Part shown: positions 1-5,757 of the stretch, in pieces | Layout of the letters: each line of letters opens with the position of its first letter | Numbering within the stretch: the stretch's first letter is position 1 | Source: Gallionella sp. | GTDB taxonomy: Bacteria; Pseudomonadota; Gammaproteobacteria; Burkholderiales; Gallionellaceae | Assembly (NCBI GenBank): GCA_030690245.1 | Contig: JAUYGW010000166.1 | Span: 1 to 6,021 of the forward strand | Direction: 5' to 3' | Length of the DNA: 6,021 nucleotides | Notes under the pieces: generated by a model | Seen by the model: the letters and a program-made list of their open reading frames with translations, nothing else | The model's database searches: none | Told to the model about the DNA's origin: nothing | Made by a program: the position numbers and the translations under genes

Positions 1-613
<613 letters not shown>

Positions 614-621
614 AATCCATC

Positions 622-643
622 AATAATCGCCTAAGCGATTGTT
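622..643 (-). other. Stem-loop just upstream of mature 16S
   Basis: AATCGC and GCGATT arms (625-630 and 635-640) form a perfect 6-bp stem with a 4-nt loop, and weak A-T pairs extend it outward. Next to it lies the perfect 10-bp palindrome GTTTGCAAAC (641-650). The stem ends about 12 nt before the 16S 5' end, so a role in pre-16S folding or maturation is possible. That role is inferred from position only. Confidence 0.5.
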
Positions 644-789
644 TGCAAACCGTTTTACCGGCCTGCGCTCACACTACTCTCAAAGTCCTCAACAAGGTTA
701 TCCCCCAAAAGGGATTTCCTACGTCACTGACTAAATCATTCGTGTGAGTACCAAAGTGTATCTATGCGAGTCAGCACCCAGTCAGCCCC

Positions 790-807
790 TCCACGCTCGC
801 GCATGGA
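790..807 (-). other. GNRA-tetraloop hairpin in the rrn leader
   Basis: On the minus strand the sequence reads TCCATGC-GCGA-GCGTGGA, a 7-bp stem (one G-U pair) capped by GCGA, a GNRA tetraloop. A flanking U-G wobble could lengthen it by one pair. It sits in the middle of the rrn leader. Such a compact stem may insulate nascent leader folding or bind a protein or another RNA; no specific role can be assigned. Confidence 0.55.
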
Positions 808-840
808 AAAACCACCCAGGCACCTTCACGCCACACCCAG

Positions 841-897
841 CACCCACACCTATCGGCTGTAAATTTTTAAAGAGCAAACCCGCGACCGGGGCCGTCG
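841..897 (-). promoter_or_regulatory. rrn antitermination region: boxB-like hairpin, boxA, boxC-like
   Basis: BoxA is clear: TGCTCTTTAAAAATTTA at 860-876 on the minus strand, almost identical to the E. coli rrn boxA (TGCTCTTTAACAATTTA). Ten nt after it comes GTGTGGGTG (841-849), at nearly the same distance as boxC (GTGTGGGC) in E. coli. Before it, CGAC (894-897) and GTCG (883-886) can form a short boxB-like hairpin, which is the weakest of the three calls. In proteobacteria this module loads NusB/NusE and other Nus factors so that RNA polymerase resists Rho across the untranslated rRNA. The same factors also help 16S folding. Confidence 0.85.
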
Positions 898-903
898 GGC
901 AAA

Positions 904-960
904 GAGGCGGGATTATACAGTGCCGGCGAAGCAGGTCAAGGGTTTTGCCGGAATATTGCA
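904..960 (-). promoter_or_regulatory. rrn operon promoter (sigma70 type, stringent-control discriminator)
   Basis: On the minus strand the -35 box is TTGACC (934-939), the spacer is 16 bp (918-933), and the -10 box is a perfect TATAAT (912-917). The non-consensus 16-bp spacer is also found in E. coli rrn P1 promoters. The discriminator after the -10 is GC-rich (CCCGCC, 906-911), a hallmark of promoters with short-lived open complexes that ppGpp and DksA repress during starvation. The predicted start is near 903-906. Upstream bases (940-960) contain AATATT and AAAA tracts and may act as a modest UP element. The position, about 300 bp before 16S and directly before boxA, makes this the rrn promoter and not a tyrS one. 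No second promoter was recognised in the leader. Confidence 0.88.
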
Positions 961-981
961 AATACGGCCGCGTGCGCGGCC
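959..981 (-). terminator. Probable tyrS terminator hairpin
   Basis: About 17 nt after the tyrS stop, arms GGCCGC and GCGGCC (966-971 and 976-981) make a strong GC-rich stem. The downstream tail on the minus strand is GTATTTG, so the U-tract is short and interrupted. It could terminate tyrS transcription inefficiently. It sits directly in front of the rrn promoter upstream region, where shielding the promoter from tyrS read-through would be useful. Confidence 0.5.
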
Positions 982-997
982 ACTCGAACGACTGCGT

Positions 998-2203
998 TCA
1001 GACGACGGTGATGCGCGCGAATTTTCGCTTGCCCACCTGCGCCACCGCAACCGTGCCTTTTGCGAGCTTGAGACCGCGGTCGCTGACGCGCTCCCCGTCT
1101 AGCCTCACGCCGCCTTGCTCGATCATGCGTATCGCCTCTGAGGTGCTCGCGGTCAGATGCGCGTGTTTCAACGCCTGCACCAGCGTCAGGCCGCCGTCTT
1201 CGGTCGCGATTTTCACTTCGGGCATGTCCTCGGGCAACGCTCCCTCGCGAAAACGTGCTTCGAAATCGGCGAGCGCGCGCGCTGCCGCCGTCTTGTCATG
1301 GAAGCGCGCCACGATTTCCTGCGCAAACGCCACCTTGAAGTCGCGCGGATTGCGCCCGGCGGCGACTTGCTGCTTCCACTTGCCCACCGTCTCGAGCGAC
1401 TCGAACGACAGCAGTTCGATGTAGCGCCACATCAGCTCGTCCGAGATCGACATCAGTTTGCCGAAGATGTCCTCCGCTTTCTCGTTGATGCCGACGTAGT
1501 TGCCGAGGGACTTCGACATTTTGTTGACGCCGTCCAGCCCTTCGAGCAGCGGCATGGTGAGGATGCATTGCGGCGGCTGGCCGTAGTGTTTCTGCATCTC
1601 GCGCCCGACCAGCAGGTTGAACTTCTGGTCGGTGCCGCCGAGTTCGATGTCGGCGCGCATCGCCACCGAATCGTACCCTTGCATCAGCGGATAGAGGAAT
1701 TCGTGAATGGCGATCGGCTGGTTCGCCTTGTAGCGCTTGCCGAAATCGTCGCGCTCGAGCATGCGCGCGACGGTGGAGGTCGCCGCGAGTCTGATCATGC
1801 CCGCGGCGCCGAGCGCGTCGCCCCATTTCGAGTTGAAGCAGATCTCGGTCTTCTCCGCATCGAGAATCTTGAATATCTGCGCCTTGTAGGTGACGGCATT
1901 GGCCTCGATCTCCGCCCGCGTCAGCGGCGGCCGCGTCACGTTCTTGCCGCTGGGGTCGCCGATCAACCCGGTGAAATCGCCGATAAGGAACATGACGTGA
2001 TGTCCCAGTTCCTGGAACTGGCGCATCTTGTTGATGAGCACGGTATGCCCCAAATGCAGGTCCGGCGCAGTCGGATCGAAGCCGGTCTTGACGCGCAGCG
2101 GCCGGCCGGCCCTGATCTTTTCAGCCAGTTCTTCCTCCACCAGCAGCTCGCCGCAGCCGCGTTTGATGATCTGCATGGCGGACTCAATCGCATTGCTCTT
2201 CAT
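998..2203 (-). CDS. tyrS: Tyrosyl-tRNA synthetase
   Basis: Cytoplasmic class I enzyme that activates tyrosine with ATP and loads it onto tRNA-Tyr. Numbering from the chosen start (401 aa): the HIGH-type motif reads HLGH (50-53) within DLHLGHTVL, the tyrosine-site motif is QGYDSV (175-180), GGTDQKFN follows at 189-196, and the KMSKS loop (228-232) is intact. The C-terminal part (about 338-398, ending [13 protein letters not shown]) is an S4-like RNA-binding domain that contacts tRNA. Length and layout are normal for the longer bacterial TyrRS type. The start at 2203 has GGAG a few bases upstream; an ATG four codons earlier (2215) is in frame but lacks a Shine-Dalgarno. The gene points toward the rrn operon and is divergent from the M23 gene. 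No T-box leader or clear promoter was seen. Confidence 0.97.
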   Translation of the reverse strand: MKSNAIESAMQIIKRGCGELLVEEELAEKIRAGRPLRVKTGFDPTAPDLHLGHTVLINKMRQFQELGHHVMFLIGDFTGLIGDPSGKNVTRPPLTRAEIEANAVTYKAQIFKILDAEKTEICFNSKWGDALGAAGMIRLAATSTVARMLERDDFGKRYKANQPIAIHEFLYPLMQGYDSVAMRADIELGGTDQKFNLLVGREMQKHYGQPPQCILTMPLLEGLDGVNKMSKSLGNYVGINEKAEDIFGKLMSISDELMWRYIELLSFESLETVGKWKQQVAAGRNPRDFKVAFAQEIVARFHDKTAAARALADFEARFREGALPEDMPEVKIATEDGGLTLVQALKHAHLTASTSEAIRMIEQGGVRLDGERVSDRGLKLAKGTVAVAQVGKRKFARITVV

Positions 2204-2218
2204 TGCGCTCCGCATCTG

Positions 2219-2240
2219 GCACAGCGCAAATTGGCTGTGC
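2219..2240. repeat. Inverted repeat in the divergent tyrS / M23 region
   Basis: GCACAGC (2219-2225) and GCTGTGC (2234-2240) are perfect 7-bp inverted arms separated by 8 bases. The repeat lies 16 bases upstream of the tyrS start at 2203 and touches the extended -10 of the M23 gene. It could be an operator for a dimeric regulator or, if transcribed, a hairpin in the tyrS leader. Neither is proven, and a chance occurrence cannot be excluded. Confidence 0.45.
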
Positions 2241-2246
2241 TACACT
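2238..2246 (+). promoter_or_regulatory. Candidate extended -10 promoter for M23-anmK
   Basis: TGCTACACT is an extended -10 element (TG, one base, then TACACT), sitting 27 bases before the ATG of the M23 gene. This predicts a start near 2253 and a leader of only about 20 nt. The -35 region is poor: TGGCAC at 2217-2222 is 18 bp away, which is tolerable for an extended -10 promoter. It is the best promoter candidate for the two-gene plus-strand unit. No comparably good promoter was found for tyrS on the other strand. Confidence 0.45.
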
Positions 2247-2273
2247 TGCGCCGGACCAAAAAAGCCCAAGCGG

Positions 2274-3590
2274 ATGAATAAACACGAAAAACGGATTTTA
2301 ACGCACTTCGGCGGCCGGCGAGAATCAAAACTCCGTCTAATATGGGTCGTCGCCCTGTGCAGCCTGCCTTTTCTCGGCGTGGTTGCCGCCTTCGGCACCG
2401 CGCCCGACACCGCGTATTCGTTCATCCCCACGAGAACGGTGGTGGAAAGCCTGGATGTCGCTCATGCCGGGCAATCCGCTGATGCCAACCAGGTGTTCTG
2501 GCGCGAAGAACGTTTCGGGCGCGGCGACACGGTTTCCGACCTGCTCGCCCGCTTGGGCGTGAGCAACGAGGAAGCGCGCGCTTTCCTGCGCTGGGTCAAG
2601 CCCGCAGTCTCGCTGCAGTTGCTGCGCCCGGGCACCATGGTGCAGGCGCGCACTGCCGAAGACGGCACCCTGCTCGCGCTACGCTATATCACCGACAAGG
2701 GCCGGCTGGTCGGCTTCGAAAAACAGGGCGCGGAATTCAAAGCGGTCGAGCAACAGCTCACGCTCTCGCCGCGGCAGCAGATAAAGTCCGGCGAGATTCG
2801 CAGTTCGCTTTTCGCCGCCGCCGATGCGGCCGGCGTCTCGGATAATGTCGCCATCCAACTCGCCGATATTCTTGCCGGCGACATCGATTTCCACCGCGAC
2901 CTGCGCCGCGGCGACAAGTTCACCGTGATCTACGAGATGTTCTATCACCAGGGCCGCGCGATCAAATCCGGACGCTTGCTCGCCGCCGAATTCATCAACC
3001 AGGGCAAGAGCTACCGCGCGATCTGGTTCGAGGACGCCGAAGGCAAGGGCGATTATTACACCCCCGATGGCAAGAGCATGCACAAGGCTTTCCTGCGCTC
3101 GCCACTGGCGTTTTCCCGCATCAGTTCCGGCTTCGCCATGCGCTTTCATCCGATTCTGCACCAGTGGCGCACGCACAAGGGCGTCGATTACGCGGCTCCG
3201 ACGGGCACCCAGGTCAAAGCCACCGCAGACGGCACAGTCGAATTCGTCGGCAGGCAAAACGGCTACGGCAATGTCATCATGCTCAAGCACCAGGGCGGCT
3301 TCAACACCCGTTATGCCCACCTCAGCAGATTCGCCGGCGGCCTGCGCAAAGGCGCGCGGGTGCACCAGGGCGACGTAATCGGGCGTGTTGGCCAGACCGG
3401 CTGGGCGACAGGGCCGCATTTGCATTACGAATTCCGCGTCCACGACCAGGTGCGCAATCCGCTCACGGTCGCGCTGCCCGCAGCGCTGCCCATCCCCGCA
3501 CAGCAACTGGCGGCATTCAGTAGCGTGTCCGCGCCCTTCGCGGCACAACTGAACCTGCTCAAGAATACCAACCTGGCGCTGCTCGAGTAA
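2274..3590 (+). CDS. Membrane-anchored M23 peptidoglycan DD-metalloendopeptidase (MepM/YebA-like)
   Basis: A 438-residue periplasmic zinc peptidase expected to cut peptide cross-links in murein. A basic N-terminus is followed by one hydrophobic segment (about 21-41, no obvious lipobox or signal-peptidase site), so it is probably an inner-membrane anchor. Residues about 80-140 (FGRGDTVSDLLARLGV) resemble the LysM-like/OapA region of MepM; about 172-295 resemble the Csd3-type second domain that can shield the active site. The M23 domain (about 297-392) has the zinc ligands in place: H301 and D305 of HKGVDYAAPTG, and HLH at 382-384, so it should be active. The ATG at 2274 is chosen because the open frame upstream is only antisense to tyrS; it lacks a clear Shine-Dalgarno. 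anmK follows 14 nt after the stop, likely in one operon. Confidence 0.93.
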   Translation: MNKHEKRILTHFGGRRESKLRLIWVVALCSLPFLGVVAAFGTAPDTAYSFIPTRTVVESLDVAHAGQSADANQVFWREERFGRGDTVSDLLARLGVSNEEARAFLRWVKPAVSLQLLRPGTMVQARTAEDGTLLALRYITDKGRLVGFEKQGAEFKAVEQQLTLSPRQQIKSGEIRSSLFAAADAAGVSDNVAIQLADILAGDIDFHRDLRRGDKFTVIYEMFYHQGRAIKSGRLLAAEFINQGKSYRAIWFEDAEGKGDYYTPDGKSMHKAFLRSPLAFSRISSGFAMRFHPILHQWRTHKGVDYAAPTGTQVKATADGTVEFVGRQNGYGNVIMLKHQGGFNTRYAHLSRFAGGLRKGARVHQGDVIGRVGQTGWATGPHLHYEFRVHDQVRNPLTVALPAALPIPAQQLAAFSSVSAPFAAQLNLLKNTNLALLE

Positions 3591-3604
3591 GGACGCGCTT
3601 TCGC

Positions 3605-4702
3605 GTGGCTGCGCGCGACTTGTTCGTCGGTCTGATGTCGGGCACCAGCCTGGACGGTGTGGACGCCGCGCTGGTCGAGTTCGCCGCTCCCGCTCCTGCC
3701 CTGATCGGCACCGCCTATCTGCCCCTTCCCGGCCCGCTCAAGAACGAACTGCATGCGCTGCAGGCCCCGGGGCCGAACGAACTGGATCGCGCCGCACGGG
3801 CCGGCAATGCGCTCTCACGCCTGTACGCCGAAGCGGTCCTGGCGCTGCTCAGGCAGGCGGGCATCCCGCCTGCGGCGATACGCGCCTGCGGTTGCCACGG
3901 CCAGACCATTCGCCACCGCCCCGACGCCGGCTACAGCTTGCAGATCGGCAACCCGGCGCTGCTGGCCGAACTGACCGGCATCAGCGTGGTCGCGGATTTT
4001 CGCAGCCGCGACATCGCTGCGGGCGGCCAGGGCGCGCCGCTCGCTCCGGCGTTTCACGCCGCCGCATTCGGCGCCGACGCCAGGCATCGCGTCATCGTCA
4101 ATATCGGCGGCATCGCCAACCTGAGCGATCTGCCGGCGCGCGGCGCAGTCACGGGCTTCGACACCGGACCGGGCAATGTTTTGCTCGATCTGTGGATCCA
4201 CCGGCATCTGGGCGAAGAGCATGATAGCGCCGGCGCCTGGGCACAAAGCGGAACCGTGCTCCCGGAGGTAGTGGCGGCGATGCTGGCCGAGCCGTATTTC
4301 GCGCGGCGCCCGCCCAAGAGCTGCGGCAGAGATCTGTTCAACGCGGCTTGGCTGGAACAGTTCCCGCTACAGCGGGCGGCAGTGCAGGATGTTCAGGCCA
4401 CGCTCGCCGAGTTCAGCGCGCGCTCGATCGCCGGCGCAGTGGATCAGTATTGCCCGCAAGCGGATGAACTGTATGTCTGCGGCGGCGGCGCGCACAATCT
4501 GGACCTGCTCGAACGACTGCGCCGGAGCCTGCCCCAATGCCATGTCGACACCACGGCTGCGCTGGGGACAGACCCGGACTGGGTCGAGGCGATCGCCTTC
4601 GCCTGGCTCGCCAAGCAAACGCTCGACGGCTCACCGGCGAATCTGCCGGCGGTCACCGGCGCAGGCGGCGAACGCGTACTCGGGGCGATTTATCCGGCGT
4701 AG
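3605..4702 (+). CDS. anmK: Anhydro-N-acetylmuramic acid kinase
   Basis: Cytoplasmic murein-recycling enzyme: with ATP it opens and phosphorylates 1,6-anhydro-MurNAc to MurNAc-6-phosphate. The 365-residue protein is close to the E. coli length (about 369). Family signatures are all present: GLMSGTSLDGVD (9-20), GCHGQTIRH (96-104), DFRSRDIAAGGQGAPLAP (131-148), NIGGIANLS (166-174), GFDTGPGN (184-191) with D186 as the likely catalytic base, and CGGGAHN (292-298). The start is a GTG; AAGGA lies 11 bases upstream, overlapping the M23 stop. The next in-frame ATG falls inside the LMSGTS motif and would destroy it. The short gap to the M23 gene suggests co-transcription, pairing cross-link cleavage with recovery of murein fragments. 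Confidence 0.96.
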   Translation: MAARDLFVGLMSGTSLDGVDAALVEFAAPAPALIGTAYLPLPGPLKNELHALQAPGPNELDRAARAGNALSRLYAEAVLALLRQAGIPPAAIRACGCHGQTIRHRPDAGYSLQIGNPALLAELTGISVVADFRSRDIAAGGQGAPLAPAFHAAAFGADARHRVIVNIGGIANLSDLPARGAVTGFDTGPGNVLLDLWIHRHLGEEHDSAGAWAQSGTVLPEVVAAMLAEPYFARRPPKSCGRDLFNAAWLEQFPLQRAAVQDVQATLAEFSARSIAGAVDQYCPQADELYVCGGGAHNLDLLERLRRSLPQCHVDTTAALGTDPDWVEAIAFAWLAKQTLDGSPANLPAVTGAGGERVLGAIYPA

Positions 4703-4733
4703 CCAGGCCGTTGACGCGCAATCCGCGGCACAC

Positions 4734-4762
4734 AAAGAAAACGGGAGCCACAGCTCCCGTTT
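4734..4762. terminator. Convergent terminator between anmK and erpA
   Basis: Arms AAACGGGAGC (4739-4748) and GCTCCCGTTT (4753-4762) form a perfect 10-bp stem with a CACA loop. On the minus strand the stem runs into TTTTCTTTGTG, a good U-rich tail, so it is a convincing intrinsic terminator for the erpA transcript. On the plus strand only three U residues follow before CGCCG, so it would end anmK less efficiently. It begins 36 bases after the anmK stop. Confidence 0.8.
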
Positions 4763-4769
4763 CGCCGCC

Positions 4770-4833
4770 CTGTCCAATGCCTTAGGGACAGCCCACGCAA
4801 GAACCCGGCGCGGGCGGTTTAAAGGCCCGTGCC
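4770..4833. other. Two further hairpins in the erpA 3' region
   Basis: CTGTCC/GGACAG (4770-4775 with 4786-4791) makes a 6-bp stem. GGCGCGGGC/GCCCGTGCC (4807-4815 with 4825-4833) makes a 9-bp stem with one G-U pair and a 9-nt loop. Neither has a U-tract on either strand. With the terminator they form a run of three hairpins between the convergent genes, which could protect the erpA mRNA 3' end or be chance GC-rich folding. No open frame here looks real. Confidence 0.4.
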
Positions 4834-4860
4834 TGCGCTGCACCTCGATTCTTGATTACG

Positions 4861-5211
4861 CTAGGCGGAAAAGGACGAGCCGCAACCGCAAGTGCTGGTC
4901 GCGTTCGGATTCTTGATCACAAACTGCGCACCTTCGAGCCCTTCCTGGTAATCGATTTCCGCGCCGACCAGGTATTGGTAGCTCATCGCGTCGATCAGCA
5001 GGGTGACGCCGTTCTTCTCCATCGCGGTGTCATCCTCGTTCTTGATTTCGTCGAAGGTAAAGCCGTACTGGAAACCCGAACAGCCGCCGCCGCTTACGAA
5101 TACGCGCAGCTTGAGTTCGTTGTTGCCTTCTTCCTCGATCAGTTCCTTTACCTTGTTCGCCGCATTGTCGGTGAAGAGCAACGGGGCGGGCATCTCTGCT
5201 ACTGCATTCAT
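4861..5211 (-). CDS. erpA: Iron-sulfur cluster insertion protein ErpA (A-type carrier)
   Basis: A small cytoplasmic carrier of the HesB/IscA family that passes Fe-S clusters to apo-enzymes. In E. coli these include the isoprenoid enzymes IspG and IspH and respiratory complexes. The 116-residue protein has the three cluster cysteines: C44 in [13 protein letters not shown] and C108/C110 in TCGCGSSF. The gene is called erpA and not iscA because of the YGFTFDE stretch, the N-terminal extension with [12 protein letters not shown], and the lack of isc neighbours. The start at 5211 is well supported by AGGAG (5219-5223) with a 7-nt spacer. It lies 40 nt after the bactofilin stop, so it is probably the last gene of that minus-strand unit, and it ends at the hairpin terminator before anmK. 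Confidence 0.95.
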   Translation of the reverse strand: MNAVAEMPAPLLFTDNAANKVKELIEEEGNNELKLRVFVSGGGCSGFQYGFTFDEIKNEDDTAMEKNGVTLLIDAMSYQYLVGAEIDYQEGLEGAQFVIKNPNATSTCGCGSSFSA

Positions 5212-5224
5212 GTACTTGCTCCTG

Positions 5225-5243
5225 AAAATGATCCAACTATTTT
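5225..5243. repeat. Short inverted repeat upstream of erpA
   Basis: AAAAT (5225-5229) and ATTTT (5239-5243) are inverted arms with a 9-base centre, in the 40-nt gap between the bactofilin stop and erpA, right before the erpA Shine-Dalgarno. This AT-rich patch stands out in GC-rich DNA. It could be an operator or simply keep the ribosome site unstructured. It does not convincingly match an IscR site. Confidence 0.3.
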
Positions 5244-5251
5244 GTCCGCCC

Positions 5252-5662
5252 TCAACTGCGCGAGGCGATCTTCAGCTCAACCGTCTTGCCGCTCTCGCTC
5301 ACGCCGGAGCTATGCACCAATTGGCCGTCAACCACCGCGCCGAGGTGCATTTCCAGCGTATTGTAATGCACATCCCCTTTGACGCGGGAATGCGCCTGAA
5401 GTTCTAGAAACTCGGCGGAATGTACCGGGCCGTTTATCGCCCCGTTCACCACCAAATGGGAAACATGGATCTCGCCGTCTATGCGGGCCTGCTCGCTCAG
5501 CACCAGCGTGCTCGGCTGGCCACCCGCGGCGATGACGTTGCCCTTGATCTCGCCATCGACGCGCAGACCGCCGGAGAAAGTGACGTTGCCCTCGATCATG
5601 GTGCCAGCGCCGATCAGGCTGTCGATGCGGTTCTGCGGCTTGTTCGCCTTTTTGTTGAACAT
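5252..5662 (-). CDS. Bactofilin family protein (polymer-forming cytoskeletal protein)
   Basis: A 136-residue protein of the bactofilin (DUF583/CcmA-like) family, which polymerises without nucleotide into filaments, usually at the inner face of the membrane. The core (about 14-118) shows the repeating short beta-strand pattern of a right-handed beta-helix: [20 protein letters not shown], then [20 protein letters not shown], then [20 protein letters not shown]. The N-terminal tail [11 protein letters not shown] is short and basic with no membrane segment; tails of this kind often bind membrane or partner proteins. Bactofilins commonly position cell-wall enzymes, including M23 peptidases in some bacteria; here an M23 gene lies about 1.7 kb away in the opposite unit, so a link is only suggestive. 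A G-rich stretch (5669-5673) six bases before the ATG is a weak ribosome site. Confidence 0.92.
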   Translation of the reverse strand: MFNKKANKPQNRIDSLIGAGTMIEGNVTFSGGLRVDGEIKGNVIAAGGQPSTLVLSEQARIDGEIHVSHLVVNGAINGPVHSAEFLELQAHSRVKGDVHYNTLEMHLGAVVDGQLVHSSGVSESGKTVELKIASRS

Positions 5663-5692
5663 GGACCACCCCCATTAAGGTTCTGACAAAAC

Positions 5693-5708
5693 GAGGGAAT
5701 ACGCCCTC
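5693..5708 (-). other. Small hairpin with short T-run upstream of the bactofilin gene
   Basis: On the minus strand GAGGG (5704-5708) pairs with CCCTC (5693-5697) around a 6-nt loop, followed by GTTTTG. It lies in the 95-nt gap between the DUF6776-like stop and the bactofilin start. With a 5-bp stem and four Ts it is a weak terminator or attenuator candidate. The gap shows no convincing promoter. Confidence 0.3.
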
Positions 5709-5757
5709 TCGCGCTCCCCCAAAAGCAGAAGCTGTCACCAGGTCCTTGTGACCGCCC

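Larger units (their letters stand above)
614..904 (-). other. rrn operon leader (pre-16S 5' spacer)
   Basis: This transcribed stretch of about 290 nt lies between the predicted rrn start (near 903-906) and the mature 16S 5' end. It contains no credible gene: the frames crossing it have no ribosome-binding site and run on into 16S or antisense to tyrS. It holds antitermination elements at its 5' end (841-897), a tetraloop hairpin (790-807), a short stem at 700-715 and a stem next to 16S (625-640). Its length and layout match proteobacterial rrn leaders. In such leaders the 16S-proximal part usually pairs with the spacer after 16S to form the RNase III processing stalk; that partner lies outside the window. 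Confidence 0.85.

Noticed and set aside
690..706. Leader stretch GGGGGATAACCTTGTTG resembling the 16S GGGGGACAACCTCGAG block near 455-475
   Set aside because: Short similarity only, with no matching flanks; not evidence of a duplicated 16S fragment.
744..1424. 226-codon plus-strand frame from the rrn leader into tyrS
   Set aside because: It crosses the rrn promoter and leader and lies antisense to tyrS; Ser/Arg/Pro-rich composition is typical of a shadow frame in GC-rich DNA.
2217..2231. Possible sigma54 promoter (TGGCAC upstream of the M23 gene)
   Set aside because: The required GC at the -12 position is AT here, so the GG-N10-GC rule fails.
2028..2273. 82-codon N-terminal extension of the M23 protein
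   Set aside because: It lies antisense to tyrS and would put the membrane segment about 100 residues in; the ATG at 2274 gives a normal anchored protein.
1157..2281. 374-codon plus-strand frame opposite tyrS
   Set aside because: Almost wholly antisense to an intact tyrS, rich in Arg/His/Leu with no recognisable domain; a mirror of GC-biased codon use.
2679..3548. 289-codon minus-strand frame opposite the M23 gene
   Set aside because: Antisense to a clear M23 peptidase with intact zinc ligands; no motifs of its own.
5225..5243. IscR binding site before erpA
   Set aside because: Some bases resemble a half-site, but the dyad does not fit the known type 1 or type 2 motifs.
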